Source: Chloroflexota bacterium
GTDB lineage: Bacteria > Chloroflexota > Anaerolineae > J036 > Brachytrichaceae
DNA length: 61,762 bases
Reading direction: 5' to 3'
Assembly (NCBI GenBank): GCA_021788625.1
Contig: JAJYKL010000005.1
Span: forward strand, 28,232-89,993
The notes beneath the pieces are model-generated. The model was not told the DNA's origin and made no database searches. It worked only from the letters and a program-made list of their open reading frames with translations. Shown piece by piece: positions 34,150 to 43,256 of this stretch (the stretch's first letter is position 1; each line of letters starts with the position of its first letter). The translations under genes were made by a program, and so were the position numbers.

Positions 34150-37100
34150 CTAGTGCGAGGCTTTCCTGGCTGCCGCTCGCGTGCGTGTTGATCCAGTGCC
34201 CTTCCGGGCGGTCCGCCGCTGAGATAGGGAAGATGGCCGGCGCGCCGTTTTACTTGTCTGTCCGGACCGCGCTGATCTGGCACCCGTGGTTGCGGCTCGC
34301 GTCACTCTGGCGCCTCCCACACGGGAGCCTTTGCGTGCGGTATTGCCCGGTGCAGGTGTAGCGGGCACGGATAGGGCGCCAGTTGAAGCCCTGCGTGCCG
34401 CCGCTTCGCGCTTCGAGCCGGTGCGCGGCTTGCGTGAGGTACCCTTTAGCGTTTGCGTCACCTTCTTCAAACCCGCCAGAACGTCACGGCCCAGATGCAG
34501 GCGAATCACACGTCGTCCGTGCGCCTGTAAAGCCTCATGATCACCTAACGCTTGAGCGCGAATGAGTGTGCCAAAGGTGTAAGGCTCACCCGGAATCGGT
34601 AGGTCCTCCTCAGGGTCATATGTGAGCTGCACGGCTACCGCAGTGTTCGCACCGCCTTTGTGTAACTGGCCGGTGCTGTGCAGGAAGCGCGGGCCATAAC
34701 CCAGTGTTACGGGCAGACCGCTGCGTGTCCCGGCGGCGGCGCGCAACTTGGCCAATTCGGTGGCGACGGGTTCGGCATAGGGTAGGTAGGCCTGTATCGT
34801 CACGTAATCACCCGGCTTGGCGCCGCGCAGGAATTTATTGACTTGTGCGTTGGCCGACTTGCTCGTCTGCTCTGTTGAAAAAGCACCCTGCGCCTCATGC
34901 TCGTCCAGCAGGCGCTTGGTGTTGGCTTTGCTTTCGGCGACGTTCGGTTCATCAAACGGATCCACGCCCAGAACCGCACCCGCTACAGCCGTGGCGAATT
35001 CCCAGCGGAAGAATTCCCCTCCCACGTCATACACGTCGTTCAACTGCAGTTCAATCACTGGCAACCTGGCACGCTTCAGCGAGTTCACCAGCTTTTCGTG
35101 GGGGGTGCTGTGGTCAGCATCTGTATTCGGACCCAGACGGATGGCGACGAAAACCCGGTCTTGCGTCAGCCCGGACACCGGTCCGCGGAAGTTATCCAGC
35201 TCGCCCACGATGGGCACCATGCCGCGCTCCTGCTTGCCGGTGCTCTCGGCGATGAGCTGCTCGATCCAGGATCCAAATGGTTCCATCTGCGGGGAGACGA
35301 TGAAGGTGATCTTGTCGCGTCCGGCGAGCGCCATGCCGCCCAATTGCGCGCCCAGCCACACACCGGGATTGATCACACTATCGCTTTTGCACCATTGAGC
35401 CATTTGCCCCGCGCGATCCAGCAGCGTGGCGATATCAATGCCAGCCAGCGCCGCCGGAACGAGGCCGAAGAATGAAAGAGCCGAGTAGCGTCCGCCGATG
35501 TCACTGGGATTGATGAAGACCTTGCGGAACCCTTCGGCTACGGCCAGGGACTGCAGCGATGTGCCATCGTCGGTAATGGCGATAAAGTGCTGGCCAGCGC
35601 TGTCGGCGGCGAACACGTCAACTTTGGCGCGGAAGTACTTATAGAACGAATTGACCTCCACCGTACCGCCAGATTTGCTGGATACGATAAAGAGCGTCTT
35701 GGCCAGGTCCAGGTTTTTCTCCAGGTCGCGCACAGTGGTCGGGTCAGTGGTGTCCAATACAAACAGGCGCATGCCGCCTGGTACGGTACCGGCTTCTGAA
35801 GCAGCGTTCAAATGGCTGAAGACAAGCCGGAACATATCGGGTGCCAGGGAGCTGCCGCCCATGCCCAGTACCACAGCGTCTGTCAGCCCAGAGGCTTTCA
35901 CGTCTTCGCACAAGGCGGTCAGCTCTGGGATGCGCTTGCTCATCGACTCCACGACGGATAGCCAGCCCAGGCGGTTATGAATAACCTTGATGTGTTCTGG
36001 TGCGCTGGTCCATAACGAGGCATCACGGTCCCACACGCGCGATGCGGTTTTCATCTTCACCAGTTCATCGACATAGCCTTGCGCAACCTCCATTCCGCTG
36101 GCCTTACCGCAAGCCGTCAATGCCTGTCGCTTGCCTTCGATGGTGCCCAGGAGCGCCCTAAACGATTCGGCAAATAAGCCAACACCGTCGTCCTGCAGCT
36201 TCTGCCACACCTGTTGCATATTGATACCAGCGTCGCGCAGGTCGTCCATAACCTGGTGCGCTTCCTCATAACCCGAGTCCAGGGTGGCTGCGACCTTGCC
36301 ATGATCGTGAAAGGCCTTAATCGTAACGGTAGGCATGGTGTCAACCGTGTACTGGCCAATCAAGTTGTCGGCATAATAAGTATCGGGAAAAGCAGGATTC
36401 TTCGTACTGGTGCTGGCCCACAGGACGCGTTGTGGATGAGCGCCTTTAGCTTCCAGGTCCTGCCATGTCGATTCGGTGCTGATGCGTTTGAAGATCTCGT
36501 AAGCCAGTTTCCCATTGGCGAGCGCGGCCTTGCCTTTCAACGCAGCCAGCTTTGCTTTAAGGTCTCGATCCCAGTCGGGCACCGCGGCAATCTTGTCGTC
36601 CAGCAACTTGTCGACCAGCGTATCCACACGGCTGATAAAGAATGAGGCAACAGATGCCACGTCCAGTGATTGTCCTTTCTGTGCACGCTCCTGCAGCGCT
36701 GCTACATAAGCTCGGGCGACCGCCTCATAACCATCGAGCGAGAAGATCATCGTTACGTTTATGTTGATGCCGTCCTCGATCAACGTCTTGATGGCGGGAA
36801 TCCCTTCAGCAGTGGCCGGCACCTTGATCAACAGGTTCCTGCGCCCCACCGCCTGGTGCAGCCGTCGGGCCTCGCTTACCGTGGCTTCGTAATCGTGAGC
36901 CAGATCAGGGGCTACCTCCAGGCTAACGTATCCATCTATGCCACGTGTCTCCTCGTAGATAGGCTCCAGGACATCGGCCGCCGCCTGGATGTCGGCGATC
37001 GCCAACTGCTCGTAGATGTCCTTGATATCCAGACCACCAGCCGCCAGCGTGACAAATTGGCTGTCGTAATCGCTGGAGCTGGCGATGGCTTTGTCAAAAA

Positions 37101-37272
37101 TCGTTGGGTTCGACGTGACTCCCAGCACACCATACTCATCGATCAGGTTCTGTAACTCACCGGATTTGATGATGCTGCGTTGGATGTTGTCGTACCAGAT
37201 ACTCTGACCCAGTTGCCGCACCTCAAGATTAGGATTGCGGTCTGTATGATTTGAAACATTTGGATCACTCAT
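34150..37272 (-). CDS. Bifunctional transaldolase / glucose-6-phosphate isomerase with basic C-terminal tail
   Basis: 1040 residues. Residues ~15-375 are transaldolase (VTSNPTIFDKAI; LLIKVPAT with Schiff-base Lys150; NVTMIFSLDGYEA). Residues ~400-940 are phosphoglucose isomerase (VVLGMGGSSLAPDMFRLVF; VSSKSGGTVEVNS; GGRYSALSFFG; GYGPRFLHSTGQLHKGG). This fusion links non-oxidative pentose-phosphate flow directly to glucose 6-phosphate. The last ~98 residues (943-1040) have about 26 Lys/Arg and one acidic residue, with Ala/Ser/Thr/Pro spacing like histone H1 or other nucleic-acid-binding tails; this is unusual for a metabolic enzyme. It follows rpiB by 3 nt. Confidence 0.95.
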   Translation of the reverse strand: MSDPNVSNHTDRNPNLEVRQLGQSIWYDNIQRSIIKSGELQNLIDEYGVLGVTSNPTIFDKAIASSSDYDSQFVTLAAGGLDIKDIYEQLAIADIQAAADVLEPIYEETRGIDGYVSLEVAPDLAHDYEATVSEARRLHQAVGRRNLLIKVPATAEGIPAIKTLIEDGININVTMIFSLDGYEAVARAYVAALQERAQKGQSLDVASVASFFISRVDTLVDKLLDDKIAAVPDWDRDLKAKLAALKGKAALANGKLAYEIFKRISTESTWQDLEAKGAHPQRVLWASTSTKNPAFPDTYYADNLIGQYTVDTMPTVTIKAFHDHGKVAATLDSGYEEAHQVMDDLRDAGINMQQVWQKLQDDGVGLFAESFRALLGTIEGKRQALTACGKASGMEVAQGYVDELVKMKTASRVWDRDASLWTSAPEHIKVIHNRLGWLSVVESMSKRIPELTALCEDVKASGLTDAVVLGMGGSSLAPDMFRLVFSHLNAASEAGTVPGGMRLFVLDTTDPTTVRDLEKNLDLAKTLFIVSSKSGGTVEVNSFYKYFRAKVDVFAADSAGQHFIAITDDGTSLQSLAVAEGFRKVFINPSDIGGRYSALSFFGLVPAALAGIDIATLLDRAGQMAQWCKSDSVINPGVWLGAQLGGMALAGRDKITFIVSPQMEPFGSWIEQLIAESTGKQERGMVPIVGELDNFRGPVSGLTQDRVFVAIRLGPNTDADHSTPHEKLVNSLKRARLPVIELQLNDVYDVGGEFFRWEFATAVAGAVLGVDPFDEPNVAESKANTKRLLDEHEAQGAFSTEQTSKSANAQVNKFLRGAKPGDYVTIQAYLPYAEPVATELAKLRAAAGTRSGLPVTLGYGPRFLHSTGQLHKGGANTAVAVQLTYDPEEDLPIPGEPYTFGTLIRAQALGDHEALQAHGRRVIRLHLGRDVLAGLKKVTQTLKGTSRKPRTGSKREAAARRASTGALSVPATPAPGNTARKGSRVGGARVTRAATTGARSARSGQTSKTARRPSSLSQRRTARKGTGSTRTRAAARKASH

Positions 37273-37275
37273 GGA

Positions 37276-37722
37276 TCAACTCCCCTTCTCCATCGCCTCG
37301 ATCTTCTTTAATCGCTCGATATAGCGTGCACCCTGGTTGAATTTTGCACTCAGGAAGGCATGTATCAACTCGTATGCCAGCTCAACACCGATGACACGCG
37401 ATCCGAGGACCAGGATGTTCATATCGTCATGCTCCACGCCCTGATGGGCAGAGTAGGTGTCGTGGCAGACACAGGCCCGAATACCGCGCACCTTATTCGC
37501 CGCCACGCTCGCACCGACCCCACTGCCGCAAACGAGAATCCCACGCTCGACACGCCCCTGCTGGACGGCTTCGCCCACGAGTTTCGCGAAATCGGGGTAG
37601 TCCGAACGCTCTGCGTTATATGCCCCGAGATCAAGTGCTTCGTGGCCCTCCAGCTCCAACTGCGCGACGATGAGATTCTTGAGTGCGAAGCCTGCGTGGT
37701 CACCCGCCACTGCAATTTTCAT
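37276..37722 (-). CDS. rpiB: Ribose-5-phosphate isomerase B
   Basis: 148 residues from the ATG at 37722 with GGAG 4 nt upstream; the 15 extra residues to 37767 have no support. KIAVAGDHAGFALK, GILVCGSGVGASVAANK (catalytic Cys) and HDDMNILVLGSR match RpiB. It interconverts ribose 5-phosphate and ribulose 5-phosphate. It is the first gene of rpiB-tal/pgi, divergent from the L,D-transpeptidase gene. Confidence 0.95.
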   Translation of the reverse strand: MKIAVAGDHAGFALKNLIVAQLELEGHEALDLGAYNAERSDYPDFAKLVGEAVQQGRVERGILVCGSGVGASVAANKVRGIRACVCHDTYSAHQGVEHDDMNILVLGSRVIGVELAYELIHAFLSAKFNQGARYIERLKKIEAMEKGS

Positions 37723-37945
37723 GACACTCCTTCGTGCCGTGGATTTTCGCTTCGATAAGCTTACCAATCACCAAGTCCCGACCATTATATCCAGTCAGGC
37801 GGTTTTTTTAAGGGTTCCATTTGGCCTGAAAAGAAGGCATTTTCGAACTGGCGACCGGCGGACAGGCTACAGAGGACCTGGTACGTATAAGTCGAGTGCA
37901 CAATCCGTCATCTTAACGCACTGTGGCTGAGTAGAATAGAGCACC

Positions 37946-39115
37946 ATGAAAATGAACCGCCGAGCGCTCCTCCGATTTGGTTCGCTTCTTTTATCGCAGG
38001 CCATGCTGCCTCCTTTACCAGCTCTGGATCGCTACGCCGATGGCCTGCCCGATCCTCCGGCAGCCAGACGCACCGTCATCGCATTCGCGCGTGCCATAAG
38101 CTATGGTGTCGCGATTCACAAGGAGCCGAACCTGAGTGCCAAAATTCTCGGCACTTTGATGCCCGATTCGGTGCTGCCCATCTACGCCGAACTCGAGACC
38201 GATTCCGGCAACTGGCACAACAAGTTGTGGTATGAGGTGCAGGGTGGTTATGTGTTTTCCGCTATGGTCCAGCCTGTACCCTGGCAATTGAACCAGCCAC
38301 GAACTGATGCGGGACCGGATGGCTTCTGGGCTGAAGTGACGGTGCCTTATACGGACGCACGCTACGGTCCTTCATTCTCAGCTCCCCGCACCAAGTATCG
38401 CTATTACGGCACCACGGTGTATAAGGTGATCAAGGTTGTCAAGTCATCTGATGCGCCGGGTGCATCGTCCACACCCGCTGCTTCGAGTACACCGGCAGGG
38501 ACAGCAACCCCTTCCGCGACGGCCACCCCTTTTGTCCCAGGCCCTTCAAGCGACCTATTGTGGTACCAGATCGAGGACGAGTCATTCCCTGGTCTCTATT
38601 TTGTGCCGGGAATGCATCTGCGCGCCATTTTGCCGGAGGAGTTCACATTACTGTCGCCAGATGTGAGTCCGGCCGACAAAAAGCTGGTGGTGAGCCTGCG
38701 TGAACAGCGTGTGCGCGCTTATGAGAAGGATAAGGAAGTGTTCACCAGCCGGACGGCTACCGGGGCCGTGTTCAAAGACTTGGGTGACAAGGGTGATTTT
38801 CAAACGCCCACTGGTACATACCACATTTATCGCAAGACCCCTTCGCAGCATATGTATGGCGGCGCGGCGGGCGACTCCGACTATTTCGATTTGCCCGGTA
38901 TCCCGTGGGTGAGTTACTTTATTACCACCGGCATCGCCTTCCATGGCACTTACTGGCACAACGATTATGGAGTGCAGCGTAGCCACGGCTGTGTGAATGT
39001 CCTGCCTGCGGCCGCGAAATGGATCTGGCGCTGGTCCCTGCCATTAAATAACCCGCTTGTGCGGTACTCGATGAGCGATACCATAGACGGTGGGACGAAA
39101 GTCATCGTCCAATGA
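37946..39115 (+). CDS. Exported L,D-transpeptidase (YkuD domain)
   Basis: 389 residues. The N-terminus MKMNRRALLRFGSLLL resembles a Tat or Sec signal with an RR pair. Residues ~50-170 resemble SH3-like repeats (PNLSAKILGTLMPDSVLPIY), followed by a P/S/T/A-rich spacer (~170-195). The YkuD domain occupies ~235-375, with HGTYWHNDYG and SHGCVNV, nucleophile Cys349. These enzymes make 3-3 peptidoglycan crosslinks or attach proteins. A TAGAAT box lies 8 nt before the ATG with no Shine-Dalgarno, so a leaderless transcript is likely. Confidence 0.92.
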   Translation: MKMNRRALLRFGSLLLSQAMLPPLPALDRYADGLPDPPAARRTVIAFARAISYGVAIHKEPNLSAKILGTLMPDSVLPIYAELETDSGNWHNKLWYEVQGGYVFSAMVQPVPWQLNQPRTDAGPDGFWAEVTVPYTDARYGPSFSAPRTKYRYYGTTVYKVIKVVKSSDAPGASSTPAASSTPAGTATPSATATPFVPGPSSDLLWYQIEDESFPGLYFVPGMHLRAILPEEFTLLSPDVSPADKKLVVSLREQRVRAYEKDKEVFTSRTATGAVFKDLGDKGDFQTPTGTYHIYRKTPSQHMYGGAAGDSDYFDLPGIPWVSYFITTGIAFHGTYWHNDYGVQRSHGCVNVLPAAAKWIWRWSLPLNNPLVRYSMSDTIDGGTKVIVQ

Positions 39116-39314
39116 AATTGGACTGTAAGATCTGATGGTTTGGCCATTATGGAGTGAGTTCGGAGGTGCCGTTGGGATTCCATTGCCACTAGTCCATTTA
39201 TCCAACATCCAGCGATCCATCCATCGATAACTTATAGACTTTTCCAGTGCAAAGTGTACAATTGGGACTGTCTGTATAGTTCATGTGTGGGTGTATCCAG
39301 ACTGGTCTTCGTAG

Positions 39315-39349
39315 AAAACCGCCCAGGCTCATGGCTTGTGCGGTTTTTT
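39315..39349 (+). terminator. Terminator-like hairpin within the leader of the second RRM gene
   Basis: AAAACCGC (39315-39322) pairs with GCGGTTTT (39340-39347) around a 17-nt loop and is followed by T residues. It ends ~100 nt before the RRM start and downstream of a candidate promoter, so it may act as an attenuator. Alternatively it terminates the L,D-transpeptidase transcript. Confidence 0.6.
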
Positions 39350-39431
39350 GTGCGTGTGGTGCTGGGCATCAAGGTGAACGTACAGAAGGTATACAGAATG
39401 CTGCGTCTGGCAAGATCCACGCAGCAATAAC

Positions 39432-39448
39432 CGATCTTAGGAGGATCG
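39432..39448 (+). promoter_or_regulatory. Hairpin enclosing the Shine-Dalgarno of the second RRM gene
   Basis: CGATCT (39432-39437) pairs with GGATCG (39443-39448) with one G-U pair and a TAGGA loop. The Shine-Dalgarno AGGAGG (39439-39444) is in loop and stem, and the stem abuts the ATG. It parallels 22117-22132. Confidence 0.5.
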
Positions 39449-39796
39449 ATGAACAGTAAGTTATTCGTTGGCAATTTGTCGTACAGCACCACTGAAGAAG
39501 AACTGCGCGAGTTATTCGGCCAGGCAGGCACGATTAAGGCAATCACCATTCCGATGGATCGCACAACAGACCGGCCACGCGGCTTTGCCTTCGTGGAGAT
39601 GGAAAGCCCGGCGGAGGCGCAGAAAGCGATCACGCTGTGTAATGGCCAGATGCTCGGTGGACGGCAAATCAATGTCAACGAGGCCCGCCCACCGGAGAAT
39701 CGCGGCGGTTTCGGTGGTGGTCCAGGTGGTGGTGGTCGAGAAAACAGTCACGGCGGTGGCGACCGTCGCGGCAACCGCCCGCAGCGTCGTTTTTAG
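39449..39796 (+). CDS. Small RRM-type RNA-binding protein with Gly-rich tail
   Basis: 115 residues. RRM in 2-82 with RNP2 LFVGNLSY and RNP1 RGFAFVEM, then a Gly/Arg-rich tail (GGFGGGPGGGGRENSHGGG). It is a clear paralog of the 22137 protein; the gly-rich tail is typical of cyanobacterial-type Rbp proteins and adds RNA affinity. The gene stands alone, and a 9-bp hairpin follows the stop. Confidence 0.93.
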   Translation: MNSKLFVGNLSYSTTEEELRELFGQAGTIKAITIPMDRTTDRPRGFAFVEMESPAEAQKAITLCNGQMLGGRQINVNEARPPENRGGFGGGPGGGGRENSHGGGDRRGNRPQRRF

Positions 39797-39817
39797 TCGC
39801 CCACTCGGTTAATCATG

Positions 39818-39857
39818 AACCTCCCGCGGGTGGTACGTTCCCGCTCCCCGGGAGGTT
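39818..39857 (+). terminator. Hairpin after second RRM gene
   Basis: AACCTCCCG (39818-39826) and CGGGAGGTT (39849-39857) form a perfect 9-bp outer stem, with an inner CGGG/CCCG pairing possible. The T tract is missing. Confidence 0.5.
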
Positions 39858-40062
39858 GTCTGCCAATAAGTCCCCTTAACTCCTCTTAATTCTCTTCCCT
39901 CACCTCGTTCATCTCGCCATTCGTGTTCCAGTTCAATTACCGGCCAGATCAGCAAGACCTCTAGAGATGCCTCAACGTTCCACGTTACACACGGCGTGCA
40001 CCACGGCGACCGTGCACCATGAACGTTCAGCCACCTGAACGCCCTGCTCTGCAGAGCAATGA

Positions 40063-43047
40063 TCACAGGATCTTGATCACTTGCAGGCCGAGCTGCTGCT
40101 CGGCATTGGCCTTCTCGATTGCCTGTTCTGCGCCGAGTACCACCACGCTACCCTGGCGACTCACCTTATCAAGCACGTCCGCAAAAGCCCGGATATCTGC
40201 CGCGCTGGTGGAAAGCACCTGGTCACGCAGACGCTGGCGATCGGTGTCTGTGTCGCCAGCCAGGTAACGCAGCATGGATGTGTAGCCTTTCGCATCGGGA
40301 AGCTGGTAGGCATCCAGGTCGCCGATGGTTCCGATGATTGACTTGGTCACTTCCTCACTGCTCAGCTCCGTCATGCGCAGAAATTCAGCCGTTTTGTCAT
40401 ACACTTCCAGAGTGCCTGACAGATTCGGATCGCGATAGGATACATAGGTAAAGTTGCCGGATCGGTGATCGAACAGCGCGAATCCGCCATAGGCACCGCC
40501 CTGCACGCGAACACGCTCCCACAGCCAGGTTGTGTGCAGCAGTTTGACGATCACCAGCAGCGAACCATTCAGTGTATAGCCAAGCCTGTAGAGATTGGCG
40601 CCCTTGCCTACATAATTGACCTGTGCCGGGATGGTAAGTCCTTCGGGAATATCGGGAGAGGTCTGCCAGCCTGTTACAGTGGCTTGAGCTCCTTCTTTTT
40701 GATCAGCCTTCGTTTGATTGGGTTGTTCTCCTGGTGAAAGCGATGCCAGAAAACCATTCAGCGCCGGCTGGAAGGTCTGCCAGTTGTCGCGATCCAGCGT
40801 GACATTGACCACGGCACTGGCGCGGTTCACCAGTTGGGTGCGGATAGCTTGCAAAACCGCCACGACAGACGGCCAGTCCTGATCCACCTGATCGACCAGC
40901 TGGCGCAGGAACAGGAGGTAACTCACTCCGCTCATCTGCTCGGTAGCCCAATCAGCCTGGGTAAAGTGTGAGCGCAAGCGCATGTTCACCACACGGTGGC
41001 CGGCTGGCACGAGGCCGGTCTCCTGGCCAGCCTTCTCCTCCAGCACGAGCTGGCGGAAGCGCTCGCGGTTATCCAGCCTGGCTGTCAACAGGACGTCACG
41101 CAGAATGTTGAGTAACTCCGGTCCCTGAGACGCGGTGCTCTTGCCGCGCAAGAACAGCCACGCGGTGGGCGCTGCTGCGGCGCTGCGCTGGATAGTGGAG
41201 GTGTACGACGCCGGATGGATGCCGCCCGTCTTGCGGCCAATGTGCTGCGCCAGTTTCACGAAGTCCTCTGCTTGCGTGCCCAATTGTAGGAGCGATCTGC
41301 CAAACAGGTTCACGTAGGGCAGATACTCCGGCGCGAGTGTCCGCAAATCGAAACCGATGTCCAGATAGATGATGCCATTGGTGAACAGGTCGTGATAAAG
41401 GATGCGAGTTTCATCCGCCTCGGCGACTTCCAGTGGAATCAGCTTATTCTGCTTATCCAGGTCCGACAGCTTTAAAACGGGAATGGTGGCCAGAGCTTCG
41501 GGCGAATCCGGTGCAGACTGCAGCTCCTTTAGATGGCGCGTCTCGTCGATGACATGCTGCACCTCTTCGGCGGTCAGTCCGGCGCGTACCTCACTCAGGC
41601 GCTGCTGTTCCAGAGCTTCGGCGCGCGACTTCGCCTCCGGGTCGGGCTTGAGCAATACCGTGGTGCGGTGGGTGTTGTGCAGGAACGATTGCGCGATCAA
41701 TTCCTCGAAGTAACGTGGATTCGCCGCCAGCTTCGCCTTAATCGCACTCAGGGGTGCCTCAAAGGCCAGGTGTGTCATCGGATCCCCACCGTGCAGCCAG
41801 GTCGTGAGGGCGCTGAGCATCAATGCCAGTCCGCGCGGGAACGAACCCGTGTTGTTCTCGCGCAACTGGAACTCGATGGTGTTGAGCGAAGCTTCCACCA
41901 TATCGGCCTCGATGCCGGTGCGAGCCAGTGTGGTGAGGGTCTCCAGGATGAGCTTTTCCACCTTGCTGGCATCGTCGGGCGCGATGCCCTTGAGTCCGGT
42001 GGAGAAATACATCTGCCGTAATTCATTCTCCAGTCCGCCTCCTGTCAGGTCCTCGCCCAGACCCGAGTCGATCAACGCTTTACGCAAGGGTGAGGCGGGT
42101 GTGCCCACCAGAATGTGCGAGAGAATGGCCTGCGCCAAAACTGCCTGCACATCCTGGTTGTCGTCGAGCAGCCAGTTGACTGTGACCATCCCTTGTTTTT
42201 GTGGTTTGGTGTTACTGTCTGGCGTGCCGGCTTCGGGACTGCCCGCGTCATATCCAAAAACCTGATAGCGCGGCTCGGTAAAGACAGGTTGTGACGGAAT
42301 GCGCGAGACAGGCTCGATGCGGGCGAAATCCTTCAAATAGCCGTGGGCTGCTTCGAAGCGCTTCTCCGGGTCATCGTTACCGTAAAAGTAGATGAAGCTA
42401 TTCGACGGATGGTAATACGTGTCGTGGAAGTGCTTGAACGCCTCGTAGGTCAGGTTGGGAATGCAAGCCGGATCGCCGCCGGAATCATCACCGTAGGCAT
42501 TGTCGGGGAAGAGCGATTGTTGCGTGTAGCGACCAAGCAGGTTGTCGGGCGAGGAGTAGGCGCCCTTCATTTCGTTGAACACCACGCCCTTGTAGCTCAA
42601 AGGCTGATCGGAAGCTTCCAGCTCGTAGTGCCAGCCTTCCTGCTTTAGCGTCTCGGGCGTGATACGCGGATAGAACACGGCATCGAAGTAGACGTCGATC
42701 AGATTGTAGAAGTCCTGTACATTCTGGCTGGCGACGGGGTAACATGTCTTGTCGGGGAAGGTGAACGCATTGAGGAATGTGTTGAGCGACCCCTTCACCA
42801 GCTCGACGAAAGGCTCCTTCACCGGGTACTTGCGTGACCCACACAGCACTGCGTGTTCCATGATATGCGCCACGCCGGTGGAGTCGGGCGGCGGTGTGAA
42901 GAAGGAAATGCCAAACACCTTGTTCTCGTCGTCGTTCTCCATGGAGAGCAATTGCGCACCGGTTTGCAGGTGACGGTACAGTCTGGCTCGCGTATTAATT
43001 TCCGGTATCAACTGTTCACGGACGAGTTCGAAATGATCCTTTGCCAT
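40063..43047 (-). CDS. M16C-family zinc metallopeptidase (presequence protease/CYM1-like)
   Basis: 994 residues with the inverted zinc motif HIMEH (His61, Glu64, His65) followed by AVLCGSRKYPVKEPFVEL and KGSLNTFLNAFTFPDKTCYPV, blocks typical of M16C (PreP-type) peptidases. The four-domain length fits. Such enzymes degrade peptides in a closed chamber in the cytosol. A TATAAC box lies 7 nt before the ATG with no Shine-Dalgarno, suggesting a leaderless start. It stands alone between convergent or unrelated genes. Confidence 0.93.
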   Translation of the reverse strand: MAKDHFELVREQLIPEINTRARLYRHLQTGAQLLSMENDDENKVFGISFFTPPPDSTGVAHIMEHAVLCGSRKYPVKEPFVELVKGSLNTFLNAFTFPDKTCYPVASQNVQDFYNLIDVYFDAVFYPRITPETLKQEGWHYELEASDQPLSYKGVVFNEMKGAYSSPDNLLGRYTQQSLFPDNAYGDDSGGDPACIPNLTYEAFKHFHDTYYHPSNSFIYFYGNDDPEKRFEAAHGYLKDFARIEPVSRIPSQPVFTEPRYQVFGYDAGSPEAGTPDSNTKPQKQGMVTVNWLLDDNQDVQAVLAQAILSHILVGTPASPLRKALIDSGLGEDLTGGGLENELRQMYFSTGLKGIAPDDASKVEKLILETLTTLARTGIEADMVEASLNTIEFQLRENNTGSFPRGLALMLSALTTWLHGGDPMTHLAFEAPLSAIKAKLAANPRYFEELIAQSFLHNTHRTTVLLKPDPEAKSRAEALEQQRLSEVRAGLTAEEVQHVIDETRHLKELQSAPDSPEALATIPVLKLSDLDKQNKLIPLEVAEADETRILYHDLFTNGIIYLDIGFDLRTLAPEYLPYVNLFGRSLLQLGTQAEDFVKLAQHIGRKTGGIHPASYTSTIQRSAAAAPTAWLFLRGKSTASQGPELLNILRDVLLTARLDNRERFRQLVLEEKAGQETGLVPAGHRVVNMRLRSHFTQADWATEQMSGVSYLLFLRQLVDQVDQDWPSVVAVLQAIRTQLVNRASAVVNVTLDRDNWQTFQPALNGFLASLSPGEQPNQTKADQKEGAQATVTGWQTSPDIPEGLTIPAQVNYVGKGANLYRLGYTLNGSLLVIVKLLHTTWLWERVRVQGGAYGGFALFDHRSGNFTYVSYRDPNLSGTLEVYDKTAEFLRMTELSSEEVTKSIIGTIGDLDAYQLPDAKGYTSMLRYLAGDTDTDRQRLRDQVLSTSAADIRAFADVLDKVSRQGSVVVLGAEQAIEKANAEQQLGLQVIKIL

Positions 43048-43256
43048 ATTTTCTGTTATACCCCGCAGTGCTCCGATTACTGCCAGCGATGGAAGTGTGG
43101 AGCGAATTCTACGGAAATCTTATCATTGGACGTGAGCGGCCCGAGTTCCGTTCTGACGATCGAGGGTCACGGCTGGCAGGTGTAACCACCGGCATGGGGC
43201 GCTCTTCAGTCTGGTGCAAGCCACGTCATGTCGCGGGGCAGGTCCCGAAATTCACT

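Larger units (their letters stand above)
39116..39448. other. Upstream region of second RRM gene
   Basis: 333 nt without a gene. It holds a weak promoter (TAGACT 39235-39240, 16-nt gap, TACAAT 39257-39262), a terminator-like hairpin at 39315-39349 and the Shine-Dalgarno hairpin at 39432-39448, giving a possible ~180-nt leader. Confidence 0.5.
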
